NCBI GenBank assembly: GCA_963695975.1
Contig: CAVOIB010000002.1
Coordinates: forward strand, 620,001 to 684,000
Length of the DNA: 64,000 bases
Reading direction: 5' to 3'
Source: JBBQVZ01 sp963695975
GTDB lineage: Bacteria > Actinomycetota > UBA4738 > HRBIN12
Part shown: in pieces, positions 26,842-36,148 of the stretch
How positions within the stretch are numbered: the stretch's first letter is position 1
Layout of the letters: each line of letters starts with the position of its first letter
Program-made: the position numbers and the translations under genes
The notes under the pieces: model-generated
Told to the model about the DNA's origin: nothing
Database searches by the model: none
What the model saw: the letters and a program-made list of their open reading frames with translations, nothing else

Positions 26842-27690
26842 TCAGCCGCGATCGAGCGGACGCGTCAGGCAGGTCGGCCCACCATCGCCCTTCAGCGAGA
26901 TCTCCTCGCCGCGGTAGGTGCGCACGTCGACTCCCGCGGCCTCCATCCGCCGCCGGGTCTCGTCGTTGCCCTCCAGGGCGAGCGCTATCCGAGGTCCGAG
27001 CGCGAGGACGTTCGGCCCCATCGTGTCGAACTCGTCGTCCGGCACCTCGACCAGGCGCACGTCTCGTTCCCGCAGGAGCTCCAGCAGACGCACCGGCATC
27101 ATCGGCGGGAACGCCACGGCGAGGTCGACGTCGAGCGGCGAGATGAACGACAGCAGATGCAGGCATGCGTCCGGTCCTCGGTGGTGCGGCAGGTCGAAGA
27201 CCACGACGTCGACGGAGGGCCCGAGCAGGGCTCGCAGCTGATCGAGCCCGTCGTCGTTGGTGCGATATCCGCGGCCGGCGAGCAGCGTGGACGGGTCGAG
27301 CCAGCAGAGGTCACCCCCCTCGACCGTGCCAGGGGGCTTAACGCTGCCGACGGTCGGGATGCCGGCGGTCGCGAGGTCGGTGGCGATCGCGTCGGGCTCG
27401 GCTCGCCTTTCGGGCTTGCCCGGCCGGAGCAGGATCGCGCCTGTGTCGGTCAACAGGATCGGGTCGTACGTGTAGATCGCATCGGGGTCGCCCGGGACCG
27501 CGACCGCCCCGAGCAGCACCACGGCGCCCGCGCGTTCGAGCTCCGCCCGGAATGCAGCGTGTTCGTCGGAAGCTCGAGCCAGGTCGGGTTGTGCGTGCCA
27601 GCCGTAGGCACGCCACGCTTGCGAGTCGTCCGCCACGGGGTCGCGAACGTAGACGCGATGCAGGGCGCCCGTCTGGTCCTGGATCGACAT
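26842..27690 (-). CDS. Dimethylarginine dimethylaminohydrolase / amidinotransferase-family hydrolase
   Basis: The 282-aa guanidino-modifying enzyme has the YTYDPILL segment, VEGGDLCWLD, the catalytic histidine region CLHLLSFISPLD and the nucleophile cysteine in GGPTCLTRPL at the C-terminus, the arrangement of DDAH. The reaction would hydrolyse (methyl)arginine to citrulline plus an amine. Length fits DDAH (~255-285) rather than arginine deiminase (~410). It starts 23 bp after the receiver-like gene on the same strand and is probably co-transcribed with it. Confidence 0.82.
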   Translation of the reverse strand: MSIQDQTGALHRVYVRDPVADDSQAWRAYGWHAQPDLARASDEHAAFRAELERAGAVVLLGAVAVPGDPDAIYTYDPILLTDTGAILLRPGKPERRAEPDAIATDLATAGIPTVGSVKPPGTVEGGDLCWLDPSTLLAGRGYRTNDDGLDQLRALLGPSVDVVVFDLPHHRGPDACLHLLSFISPLDVDLAVAFPPMMPVRLLELLRERDVRLVEVPDDEFDTMGPNVLALGPRIALALEGNDETRRRMEAAGVDVRTYRGEEISLKGDGGPTCLTRPLDRG

Positions 27691-27713
27691 CGACCGTCGT
27701 TCCCATCGCGGGT

Positions 27714-28283
27714 CTACGGCCGCGGTTCGCGCTCCACGATGGGCGAGACGGGCAGGATGAGGATGGAGGCAGGCTCCCCGTCCACCACGACAGCCTCGTC
27801 CGATGGAAGCTCCCGCGGCACGCCGGGGCCGGGAAGCACGTCGGCCGTGCCGGTGCTTGGGTGGCTGCGTCGAGACACCCGACGGGGGATCGTGCTCACG
27901 GTCGCGGGCTCGGGTTCCTCGGCGGCGACGCCGCAGGCCCGCTCGACCGCGAAGCCGAGGTCGCGCAGTACCTGCGAGGGGTCGACGGTCGCGTCGCCGC
28001 TGATCGGGATCACGGCCGGAGGCCAGACCAGCACGATCTTGGCGTCGGGCCGCATCTCCCGTGTCAGGGCGACCGCCGTGGCGCCGATCCCATCGTCGAG
28101 CACGACCGCGTCCGGGTGGTGCACCGAGAGCACCTGCACGAGCTCAACCGTAGTGTGCGCCTCACCGAGTACGCGGAACCCTTCACCCTCCATGACGAAG
28201 CGGAGCAAGCCTCGACGCATCGGGTGACCCTCGCCGACGACGACTCCGATACGCGGGCGCTCGGGGGTGGCGTCGCGTTCCAC
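27714..28283 (-). CDS. Degenerate receiver-domain protein
   Basis: The 189-aa protein has a receiver-like N-terminus (~11-115): GVVVGEGHPMRRGLLRF, HHPDAVVLDDGIGA and AKIVLVWPP. The usual acidic pair is reduced to E18, D63/D64 remains at the phospho-acceptor position, and the conserved lysine is missing (WPPAV). The C-terminal ~70 residues are Pro/Ser-rich with no DNA-binding domain. It is a paralogue of the N-terminus of the next gene upstream. The GTG start is preceded by TAGGCT with a 6-nt spacer, so the mRNA is predicted leaderless. Function unknown; likely a scaffold or a phosphorylation-independent partner. Confidence 0.65.
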   Translation of the reverse strand: MERDATPERPRIGVVVGEGHPMRRGLLRFVMEGEGFRVLGEAHTTVELVQVLSVHHPDAVVLDDGIGATAVALTREMRPDAKIVLVWPPAVIPISGDATVDPSQVLRDLGFAVERACGVAAEEPEPATVSTIPRRVSRRSHPSTGTADVLPGPGVPRELPSDEAVVVDGEPASILILPVSPIVEREPRP

Positions 28284-28289
28284 GGTCGG

Positions 28290-28295
28290 AGCCTA
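28290..28295 (-). promoter_or_regulatory. -10 box TAGGCT giving a leaderless mRNA for the 28283 gene
   Basis: TAGGCT on the minus strand is separated by exactly 6 nt from the GTG start, the same spacing seen for five other genes of the window. No -35 hexamer is obvious. Confidence 0.5.
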
Positions 28296-28414
28296 CCCCA
28301 GTTGCCGTGGTTGAGCGACGGCCCCCCCGCGGCCTCTCCGTCCGAAGACCTAGTCCCGCTACTGCCGCACCTCCAAGGGATCGCGGCGGCATTGGACTTC
28401 GTGGCGCTTCTCGC

Positions 28415-29569
28415 TCACAGGGGACGATGGCGGATCAGGAAGCGCCCGATCCCGTCGATGTGGACGGTTCCCACACCGCGGGCCACGAGCGATCCCTGGA
28501 GCCGCATCCTGAGATGACCGCCCGTGACCGTGAGGCGGACGGTGCCGTTGCCGTGCACGCGAACGTGCTCGTTAGACACGCTCTGCACCACCCCTTCGCC
28601 GTTCACCTTCACGACGCCGTCGGCCACCAGATGGACGAAGCCGTCGACGCGCAGGCGAAGGTCCCCCTCCGAGGACAGGCGGATCGTGCCGTCGGCCTGG
28701 ACCTGGACCCGCCCCTCGTAGGTACCCGGCTGGTCGGTGGTGCCGCCCGTCTGGCCGCCGCCGCCGGGGGTCGGCAGCACGAGGTCGCCGACCGAGCCCA
28801 CGATGCCTCGGATGGACACGGTCCGGTCGGCCAGGATGACGGCGCCGACCGCGGCACCGAGGGCAACACCCAGCAGGACGAGGGCGACCCCGAGCCACCA
28901 GCGACGCCGGCGTTCGGGTGCCGAAGTTCCCTGTTCGGGAGCCGTGAACACCCACGACGGAGCGTCGGTCGGAGGTCTCAGCATCACACCCGAGAGTGCC
29001 TCGGGCACAACGACGATGGGCTCTTCGACCTCAGCTTCGGTTGCTGGAAACACGGTCGCGAGCGCCGCCCGTTCCGCCGCCGGGCCCGTCGCCTCGCTGG
29101 TTACCTCAGCCGGCGGTTCCTGCGGGAAGGGCAGGGTCGTCGTTTCGGCGGGGGGGAGCGGCTCGGCTTCGGGGACGACGATCACGTCCGGCACCGGCAC
29201 TCGCGGCCTCTTCGGGCGGATCGATGGACCGCTGCCCATCACACGCTCGACCGCCGGCCCGAGCCCAGCCATCACCTCTGATGGCTCCAACCGGGCGTCC
29301 GCGCCGATGGCCGACACGCCTTTCGGCCAAACGAGGATCACTCGAGCCGACGGCAACACCTCGCGGATCATGCCCACGGCGCTCGCGTCTATCCCGTCGT
29401 CGAGGACAACGAGGTCGGGACGGTGCACCACGAGTTGTTGCGCGAGCTCCAACGTGGACGCTGCTTCGGAGACGACGATGTGGCCCTCGTTCTCCAAGAC
29501 GAAGCGAAGCAGCCCTTTACGGGCCGACCGTCCTTCGCCGACCATCGCGCGAACCCGCAGCTCACCCAT
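28415..29569 (-). CDS. Receiver-like domain joined to membrane anchor and external beta-repeat domain
   Basis: The 384-aa protein contains a degenerate receiver (~5-110; GEG in place of the acidic pair, D57/D58 at the acceptor site, K83 kept in WPKG), a long Pro/Glu-rich linker (~115-220), a positive ERRRRWW stop followed by one membrane helix (~225-247), then a Gly-rich linker and ~95 residues of short alternating strands (DGTIRL, DLRLRV, GFVHLVAD, GVVKVNGEG, HVRVHGNGTVRLTV) that read like a bactofilin- or DUF-type beta-solenoid. Topology is N-in/C-out by the positive-inside rule. ATG 29569 was chosen because a TAGGCT box lies 11 nt upstream; a longer GTG frame exists. Function not recognised. 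Confidence 0.7.
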   Translation of the reverse strand: MGELRVRAMVGEGRSARKGLLRFVLENEGHIVVSEAASTLELAQQLVVHRPDLVVLDDGIDASAVGMIREVLPSARVILVWPKGVSAIGADARLEPSEVMAGLGPAVERVMGSGPSIRPKRPRVPVPDVIVVPEAEPLPPAETTTLPFPQEPPAEVTSEATGPAAERAALATVFPATEAEVEEPIVVVPEALSGVMLRPPTDAPSWVFTAPEQGTSAPERRRRWWLGVALVLLGVALGAAVGAVILADRTVSIRGIVGSVGDLVLPTPGGGGQTGGTTDQPGTYEGRVQVQADGTIRLSSEGDLRLRVDGFVHLVADGVVKVNGEGVVQSVSNEHVRVHGNGTVRLTVTGGHLRMRLQGSLVARGVGTVHIDGIGRFLIRHRPL

Positions 29570-29790
29570 GGTGTCTCGGCAGCCTACTTCGGGCTCCCCC
29601 GACGGCACGACGGACGAAAGTCGCGACCACCGAGCCGAACGGTCCCGACCGTTCGACTCGCTGTCCGATCATGTCCCGACCTCGGTCGCTACCACGACTC
29701 GAGCCAGTGGTTCATCACATGCGTTCCCACGACGTCCGCTCCGTCTGACAGAATGGCGAGCCGAGGCCCAACACCGCACCGAGAGGCGAC

Positions 29791-32700
29791 GTGTCGGACA
29801 CGGCAGAACAACAACGGAACGCCCAGCAGCCGCAAGTCGGCGAGCCACCCGCCACCCCTTCCTCGGATCCTCGTCGATCGATCGCTCCCCTCCTCTCACT
29901 CATCGATGAGCAGACTCCGATCGAACGTCGCGACGCGGTCGCCGCGTTCGCCAGGGCCTACCTCCGCAGGCTCTCGGACGAGGAGATCGGAGGCGTGGCG
30001 CCCCAAACCTTGTACGGGATGGTCCGGTCCACGTTCGACTTCGTCGACGGACGCAGCATCCATCCATCGGCGGTACGCGCGTTCAACCCTGGGGCGGCGA
30101 CCGACGGCTACGACACGCCCGGCACGGTGCTTGAGACCAACGTGGACGATTCGCCGTTCCTCGTCGACTCCGTCACCGAAGAGCTCGGAGCGCGCAACCT
30201 TGGGATGCGCCACATCATGCACCCCGTGATCGGCACGTCGCGCGACGAGGCCGGGCACCTCGAGCGGGTCTCGTCGGCGCGCGAGGCGTCACACCGCGAG
30301 TCCGTGATGCATTTCGAGCTGGACAAGCGCCTGTCGGACGAGGAATGCGCGTCGCTCGTCGAGCGTGTCACGGTGATCCTCCGTGACGTGCGGCTCACGG
30401 TGCGCGACTTCGAGCCGATGCAGAGCCGCGTCGTCCATATGACCGAGATGGCACGCCGGGCCGCGATCCGTTACAGCCCACAGGAGGTAAGCGAGACCGT
30501 CGACTTCCTCAACTGGCTCCTGCAGTTGAACTTCGTGATGCTGGGTTACCGAGAGTACGAGCTCTTCGATGCGCCGAGCGGCCGCGCGATCCGCGCGGTT
30601 CCGGGGAGCGGTCTCGGCATCCTCTCGGACGTTTCCGGCTCGACGTTCTCCGAGGCGACGCCGCTCGACTCGCTCGATCCGGATCTGCGCCGGCGGATCG
30701 AGGACGGCGACCTCCTGGTCTTCAGTAAGACGAACGCGTACTCCACCGTGCACCGTCGCGCGCGGATGGACTACATCGGCGTCCGCCAGGTCAACGGTGA
30801 TGGCGAGATCGTGGGCGAGTCGCGCCTCATCGGCTTGTTCACATCGAAGGCCTACATGGAGCCCGCCCTCAAGACGCCGCTCCTTCATCACAAACTCGAA
30901 CAGATCCTTACGGCCGAGGACATGATCCCCGGCTCGCACGACTACAAGGCCGCTACCGCGCTGTTCGAGTCCTTCCCGAAGGACGAGTTGTTCCAGGCCT
31001 CTACATCAGAGCTGCGCGGGTTGATCACCGGCCTGCTCGAAACCGAGCGTCACGGCGGGATCCGCGTGCTCGTGCGCCGCGATCTCTACGGCCGAAGCGT
31101 CTCGATCGTGGTTGCGCTGCCGCGCGACCGGTTCAACGCCGACCTCCGCAAGAGCTTGCAGCGCCTCTTCGTGGAACGATTCCGTGGTTCGACCGTCGAC
31201 TACCACCTCTCGCTCGGCGAGACGGAGAGCGCCCGGATCTTCTTCACGGTCCACGTCGATCAGGGCGTGCAGATCCCCGAGGTCCGCTACGAGGAGCTCG
31301 AGAACGAGGTCGAGCACCTCGCGCGGACCTGGGACGACGATCTCCTCGACGCCTTGGTCGACCGTGTCGGGCTGGCTCGCGGAACGGCGCTCGCCGAACG
31401 CTATGCCGCGCGGTTCCCGGAGTACTACCGCGCGAACGACAACTGGCCTCTGATCGTCGACGACGTCCTCCGCCTCGAGGAGCTCGAGTCGAGCGAAGAG
31501 GGCTTCGTCGTCGGTCTGGGGAACGAGGAGACCGGTGAGCGACTCACCCGCGTCAAGCTCTACAAGACCGGCGGCAAGGTGGATCTGTCCGCCTTCATGC
31601 CCGCCCTCGAGGCGCTCGGACTGCGCGTCGTCGAGGAGGTGCCGACGGGTCTGCTCGGCGAGGGCAGGATCTACATCCACGACTTCGGCGTGCTCGACTC
31701 GCGCGGTGCCGTACTCGATCTGGAACAGAGCGCGGCCAACGTAGAGGACTGCATCCGAGCGGTATGGCGCGGACAGGCCGAGTCCGACTCACTGAACCGG
31801 TTGATCGTCACGAGCACGCTCTCATGGAGCCAGGTCGGTCTCCTGCGCGCCTATCGCAAGTATCGGCAGCGCATCTCGACCCGGTTCACCGAGGAGTACC
31901 GCAACGACGCCCTCGCCGAGAACCCGTCGATCGCCACGAAGCTCGTCGCGTACTTCGAGGCGCGGTTCGATCCGGGCTCGACCGCCGCCGACGAGCAGAT
32001 CGAGGCGATCCGGCGCGATGTGCTGAGCGATCTGCGACAGGTCGCGTCGCTCGACCAGGATCAGATCCTCCGTCACATGCTGGGCACGATCCAGGCCACG
32101 GTCCGGACGAACGCCTACCTTCCGTTCCGCTCCTCGTTGTCGCTCAAGCTCCGCTCGGCGGACGTGCCCGACATGCCGAAGCCATTCCCCCTGTACGAGA
32201 TCTTCGTGTACTCACCGGAGATGGAGGCGATCCACCTGCGCGGTGGGATGGTCGCGCGTGGCGGCATCCGGTGGTCGGATCGACGGGAGGATTACCGCAC
32301 CGAGGTGCTCGGCCTGATGAAGGCACAGAAGGTGAAGAACGCGATCATCGTCCCGGATGGCTCGAAGGGAGGGTTCGTCCTGCGACGGAGCCCGCCGACG
32401 CCCGAGCTGCTCAAAGCGGAGGTCACGAAGCAGTACGTGACATTCATGCGCGGCCTGCTCGACATCACCGACAACCTCGACCAGGGAACGGTGGTCCATC
32501 CCGAGCACGTGCGGGTGCTCGACGGAAACGACCCGTATCTCGTGGTCGCCGCCGACAAGGGGACGGCGACCTTCTCCGACACCGCCAACAGCGTCTCCGC
32601 GGAATACGGCTTCTGGCTGGGCGACGCGTTCGCCTCCGGCGGGAGCGCCGGGTTCGATCATAAGGAACTCGGGATCACCGCGCGCGGCGCATGGGAGTCG

Positions 32701-34650
32701 GTCAAGCGACACTTCCGCGAGTTGGGCATCGATGTCATGGCCACGCCGTTCTCCGTGGTCGGCGTCGGCGACATGTCGGGCGATGTCTTCGGCAACGGGA
32801 TGCTGCTCTCTCCGTTCATCAAGCTCGTGGCGGCGTTCGACCATCGGCACGTCTTCGTGGACCCCGACCCGGACCCCGCGGCGAGCTTCGCGGAGCGCTC
32901 CCGCTTGTTCTCGCTCCCCGGGTCATCGTGGGGGGACTACGACCGCGCGAAGCTCTCGCCCACGGGCGACGTGTTCGACCGGAAGGCGAAGAGCGTCACC
33001 CCGTCGCCGCAGGTCCGAGCGGTCCTCGGCATCGCCGACGATGCCTCGGACGAGATGACGCCGAACGACCTGATCAAGGCGATCCTGAAGGCCCCGGTCG
33101 ACCTCCTGTGGAACGGGGGTATCGGCACGTACGTGAAGTCGTCGAAGGAGACGAACGCAGACGTGGGCGACCGCGCGAACGATCAGGTCCGGGTCAACGG
33201 CGCCGATCTTCGAGCTCGGGTCGTCGGGGAGGGAGGGAACCTCGGATGCACACAGCTCGGCCGGATCGAGTATGCCTTGTCCGGAGGTCGGATCAACACC
33301 GACTTCATCGACAACTCGGCCGGCGTCGACACCTCGGACCACGAGGTGAACTGGAAGATCCTCCTCGGACTAGCAGTGAGTCGCGGAGAGTTGACGTTCG
33401 ACCAGCGCAACGAGCTGCTCGAGACGTGCGCGGACGACGTGGTCGAGCACGTGCTCTACGACAACTACCTACAGGCCCAGATCCTGTCGCAGGAGGTGGA
33501 GGCCTCCGTCGGTCGGGTCGAGGCCTACGAGGATCTGATGCAACAGCTCGGGGCGGACGGCGAGCTCGACCGCGATGTGGAGTTCCTTCCGACCAGCGAA
33601 GAGATGCTGGAGCGCCGCGCGAACGGACTGGGTCTGGTCCGGCCGGAGCTCGCCGTCCTCCTGGCGTACGCGAAGCGTTCGATCGCGAGCGCGCTCCTGG
33701 AGTCCGACCTTCCCGACTCCGATTACCTGCAGCAGGACGATCTCGTCAGGTACTTCCCTCCTTCGATCGTGACGCGGTTCGGTCACCTGATCCCCGAGCA
33801 TCCGCTGAAACGAGAATTGATCGCAACGATCGTGGCGAACGACGTTGTGAACTCGTCGGGGATCACGTTCGTCTCACGGATGGTGACCGAGACGGGATCG
33901 CGTCCGGCCGATGTGGTTCGCGCCTACCGCATCGCTCGCGACGTGACCGGTGCGGTCGAGCGTTGGGAAGCGATCGAAGCGCTCGACGTCTCGATCGATC
34001 CGCCCGTGCAGAACGAGCTCCTGGGCGGGGTGGATTACCTCGTGGAGACGGCGTCGCGCTGGTACCTGGTGCAGGCGCACGGTGAGCGGCTCTCGGAGGC
34101 GATCGGCAAGCAGCGCTCATCGTTCGCGGAGCTCTCGTCGTTGATCGATCGGATCGGCCCCGACGCGTGGCGCGAGGAGCACGAGCACGCGGTGCGGCGC
34201 CTGGTGGGAGAGGGCGTCCCCGAAGAGATCGCGCGGCGGCACGCGTTCCAGGGGGAGCTGGTGCACGGGCCCGACATCATCGCGGTGGCTCACGCCACTG
34301 GGTGGGAGGTGCTCGAGGTCGCGCGAGCGTTCTACGTCTTGGGGGAACGGGTCGGTCTCGACTGGCTCGAACGACAGCTGGAGTCGCTCCCCGTCGCGAC
34401 GCACTGGCTGCGTTGGGCCTCGCAGTCCATGGAGGACGATCTGTTCCTCGTTCGGCGCCAGCTGGTCGAGAAGGTCATCGCGGAGTCGCCTCACGTGACG
34501 GTCGACGCGGCGATGGGGGAATACTTCGAACGGCGCGTCGAAGCTGAGGAGCGCCTGCAGCGCTTCATCCACAATCTGGCCCTCGAAGGGGTCACGGACA
34601 TCGCGCAGTTCACCGTCGCCCTGCGGCAGATCCGCGCGCTGCTCGGGTGA
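29791..34650 (+). CDS. NAD-specific glutamate dehydrogenase, large (180-kDa) class
   Basis: The 1619-aa cytoplasmic enzyme oxidatively deaminates glutamate to 2-oxoglutarate. The long N-terminal ACT-like regulatory half precedes the catalytic core with GGMVARGGIRWSDRREDYRTE and KNAIIVPDGSKGGF (around residues 820-866), then the Rossmann part (SGDVFGNGMLLS, GEGGNLGCTQLGRIEYAL). The length matches GDH-180 proteins of Streptomyces, Caulobacter and Pseudomonas. The start is a GTG with GAGAGG upstream. It is alone on the plus strand between minus-strand genes. Confidence 0.95.
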   Translation: MSDTAEQQRNAQQPQVGEPPATPSSDPRRSIAPLLSLIDEQTPIERRDAVAAFARAYLRRLSDEEIGGVAPQTLYGMVRSTFDFVDGRSIHPSAVRAFNPGAATDGYDTPGTVLETNVDDSPFLVDSVTEELGARNLGMRHIMHPVIGTSRDEAGHLERVSSAREASHRESVMHFELDKRLSDEECASLVERVTVILRDVRLTVRDFEPMQSRVVHMTEMARRAAIRYSPQEVSETVDFLNWLLQLNFVMLGYREYELFDAPSGRAIRAVPGSGLGILSDVSGSTFSEATPLDSLDPDLRRRIEDGDLLVFSKTNAYSTVHRRARMDYIGVRQVNGDGEIVGESRLIGLFTSKAYMEPALKTPLLHHKLEQILTAEDMIPGSHDYKAATALFESFPKDELFQASTSELRGLITGLLETERHGGIRVLVRRDLYGRSVSIVVALPRDRFNADLRKSLQRLFVERFRGSTVDYHLSLGETESARIFFTVHVDQGVQIPEVRYEELENEVEHLARTWDDDLLDALVDRVGLARGTALAERYAARFPEYYRANDNWPLIVDDVLRLEELESSEEGFVVGLGNEETGERLTRVKLYKTGGKVDLSAFMPALEALGLRVVEEVPTGLLGEGRIYIHDFGVLDSRGAVLDLEQSAANVEDCIRAVWRGQAESDSLNRLIVTSTLSWSQVGLLRAYRKYRQRISTRFTEEYRNDALAENPSIATKLVAYFEARFDPGSTAADEQIEAIRRDVLSDLRQVASLDQDQILRHMLGTIQATVRTNAYLPFRSSLSLKLRSADVPDMPKPFPLYEIFVYSPEMEAIHLRGGMVARGGIRWSDRREDYRTEVLGLMKAQKVKNAIIVPDGSKGGFVLRRSPPTPELLKAEVTKQYVTFMRGLLDITDNLDQGTVVHPEHVRVLDGNDPYLVVAADKGTATFSDTANSVSAEYGFWLGDAFASGGSAGFDHKELGITARGAWESVKRHFRELGIDVMATPFSVVGVGDMSGDVFGNGMLLSPFIKLVAAFDHRHVFVDPDPDPAASFAERSRLFSLPGSSWGDYDRAKLSPTGDVFDRKAKSVTPSPQVRAVLGIADDASDEMTPNDLIKAILKAPVDLLWNGGIGTYVKSSKETNADVGDRANDQVRVNGADLRARVVGEGGNLGCTQLGRIEYALSGGRINTDFIDNSAGVDTSDHEVNWKILLGLAVSRGELTFDQRNELLETCADDVVEHVLYDNYLQAQILSQEVEASVGRVEAYEDLMQQLGADGELDRDVEFLPTSEEMLERRANGLGLVRPELAVLLAYAKRSIASALLESDLPDSDYLQQDDLVRYFPPSIVTRFGHLIPEHPLKRELIATIVANDVVNSSGITFVSRMVTETGSRPADVVRAYRIARDVTGAVERWEAIEALDVSIDPPVQNELLGGVDYLVETASRWYLVQAHGERLSEAIGKQRSSFAELSSLIDRIGPDAWREEHEHAVRRLVGEGVPEEIARRHAFQGELVHGPDIIAVAHATGWEVLEVARAFYVLGERVGLDWLERQLESLPVATHWLRWASQSMEDDLFLVRRQLVEKVIAESPHVTVDAAMGEYFERRVEAEERLQRFIHNLALEGVTDIAQFTVALRQIRALLG

Positions 34651-34677
34651 GCGGCGGGGCGCGAGGACCTCTCCGGC

Positions 34678-35184
34678 TCAGTCGAACGCCTGCAGCGTGA
34701 CCCAGTAGAACCCGTGGACGCGGACCACGCCCAAGCCGGCGTGATGGAACCGGCGGTCGAGCAGGATCTGGCGAGTGTCGCTCTGACGCAACCATGCGTC
34801 GTGGATCCCGCGCAGCCCGCGGCCCCTCCCAACATCCTCGCCGAACACCGTCCCCCCCACGCGAACGATGATGGCCGCCAGGTTGGGGGTGTGCGAGATC
34901 GCGCCGGCCCGCGACATGCTGCGTGAGTGCGCGAGCGCCTCACGCGAGATGCGCTCGTTGATGCGGAGCGCGGGAAGCCCCATGAGGCTACGGCTGTCGT
35001 TCACGAATGCGAGCATCCTGTCGCGGAGCGTCACCGCTCCGCGGTCCTCGGTGACGGCGACGCCAATGGACCGGCCCGCGCCGAGACGCGGTCGAGCGTC
35101 GACGGGGGCAAGCACGATGAGCGATGCCAGCGTGGTCGACACCGTCAAGCCCACGACCAAGGAGCGTCTCCGGGGGGTGGCCAT
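34678..35184 (-). CDS. Secreted CAP (SCP/PR-1-like) domain protein
   Basis: The 168-aa protein has an N-terminal signal anchor (RRRSLVVGLTVSTTLASLIVLAPVDA), then a CAP core: FVNDSRSLMGLPALRINERISREALAHSRSM, SHTPNL, FGEDVGRG, and a C-terminal HHAGLGVVRVHGFYWVTLQAF strand pair. ATG 35184 was chosen because a TAGGCT box lies 10 nt upstream and the longer frame is the shadow of the next gene. It is a paralogue of the adjacent CAP gene. Role unknown; bacterial CAP proteins act outside the cell, often on the wall. Confidence 0.8.
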   Translation of the reverse strand: MATPRRRSLVVGLTVSTTLASLIVLAPVDARPRLGAGRSIGVAVTEDRGAVTLRDRMLAFVNDSRSLMGLPALRINERISREALAHSRSMSRAGAISHTPNLAAIIVRVGGTVFGEDVGRGRGLRGIHDAWLRQSDTRQILLDRRFHHAGLGVVRVHGFYWVTLQAFD

Positions 35185-35234
35185 GTCTGCGCGGAGCCTA
35201 TCGCCTGCTACGTTCGGCCGCCAAGGTCGACGGC

Positions 35235-35693
35235 CTAACCGTAGAGCTGGAGCGTCACCCACAGCCAACCCTTGACCCTGATCACGCCGATGGCGCCGAA
35301 CCGGAACGCGGGGTTCAGCAGATTGCGCCGATGTTCGGGGCTCTGCATCCACAACTGCTCGACCCGGCGAAGCGTCGCCGCGTACGCAATGTTCTCTCCC
35401 CACGTGCGGGGGGCGTACGGCCGCACGAGGGTCGACAGGTTGGAGGTGTGGAACAAGACGTAGCTCTGGCTCATCGCTCTGCTGTGGCGCCACGCCTGGC
35501 TGGAGAGCCGCCGGTTCAACCGGATCGTGTGCAATCCGTGACTGGATCGCGTCTCGTTCACGAGACGGAGCATCTCGTCGCGGAACCGCATGGAGCGCGA
35601 CCCGGCGAGCGCGGGCTCCGTGGATAGGTTGATCAGCGTTGCGAGCAATACAGGGACGGCGAGCGCGCGCATCAGCCGTCGGCCTCGGGTCAT
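35235..35693 (-). CDS. Secreted CAP (SCP/PR-1-like) domain protein
   Basis: The 152-aa protein has a signal peptide cleaved after EPALA and a CAP core: LVNETRSSHGLHTIRLNRRLSSQAWRHSRAM, HTSNL, WGENIAYA, MQSPEHRRNLLNPAF and IGVIRVKGWLWVTLQLY. It keeps the CAP cavity residues His, Glu and His more completely than its neighbour. The ATG at 35693 follows TAGGCT (35702-35707) by 8 nt, so the transcript is nearly leaderless. The two CAP genes are tandem, 50 bp apart, and probably a duplication. Confidence 0.85.
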   Translation of the reverse strand: MTRGRRLMRALAVPVLLATLINLSTEPALAGSRSMRFRDEMLRLVNETRSSHGLHTIRLNRRLSSQAWRHSRAMSQSYVLFHTSNLSTLVRPYAPRTWGENIAYAATLRRVEQLWMQSPEHRRNLLNPAFRFGAIGVIRVKGWLWVTLQLYG

Positions 35694-35761
35694 GCCAGAG
35701 AAGCCTATCGGCACGCTACGAGGGCGGCAAACACCCGGGTCAGCGGGGAGTTGAGGGGTTC

Positions 35762-36073
35762 TCAGTCGGTCGAACGCCGTTTGCGCGGCGTGAGCGAACG
35801 ACCGACGAAGTGGATCGCGATGCCGAGCATGACCGCGAGCGTTGTCGTGATCAGGACGAACCCGACCACGATCGTCACCGGGTTCTCTCCCGCTCCCGGT
35901 CCGATGGCGCGCACGATCGCGTACACGGTCACGAACAGATAGAGCACCGCGAGCATCACGAACGGCAACGCGACGCAGAACGTCACGATCATGCCCGCGA
36001 TCGCGACGCCGACCCCCTTCGAGCCACCCTCGTCGATGTGCTCGGTGCTCGGCTCCAGCACTTCCACCGACAT
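35762..36073 (-). CDS. Small two-helix membrane protein
   Basis: The 103-aa protein has an acidic N-terminus, two hydrophobic segments (~22-53 and 65-88) and a basic tail GRSLTPRKRRSTD. I do not recognise the family. The ATG is preceded by TAGACT with a 6-nt spacer, a predicted leaderless start. It lies between the CAP genes and the tandem repeat. Confidence 0.65.
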   Translation of the reverse strand: MSVEVLEPSTEHIDEGGSKGVGVAIAGMIVTFCVALPFVMLAVLYLFVTVYAIVRAIGPGAGENPVTIVVGFVLITTTLAVMLGIAIHFVGRSLTPRKRRSTD

Positions 36074-36079
36074 GGCGTG

Positions 36080-36085
36080 AGTCTA
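36080..36085 (-). promoter_or_regulatory. -10 box TAGACT giving a leaderless mRNA for the 36073 gene
   Basis: TAGACT is separated by exactly 6 nt from the ATG on the minus strand, matching the other leaderless starts. Confidence 0.55.
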
Positions 36086-36148
36086 GTCAGTCCCGTTCGA
36101 TGGCAGATAGGGGTTAGGGACCGGGCCGAACGAGCCGATGTTCTTGGG

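Noticed and set aside
32691..34085. 464-aa plus-strand frame inside the glutamate dehydrogenase
   Set aside because: Out-of-frame shadow with Arg/Gly-rich content; the in-frame GDH is continuous for 1619 residues.
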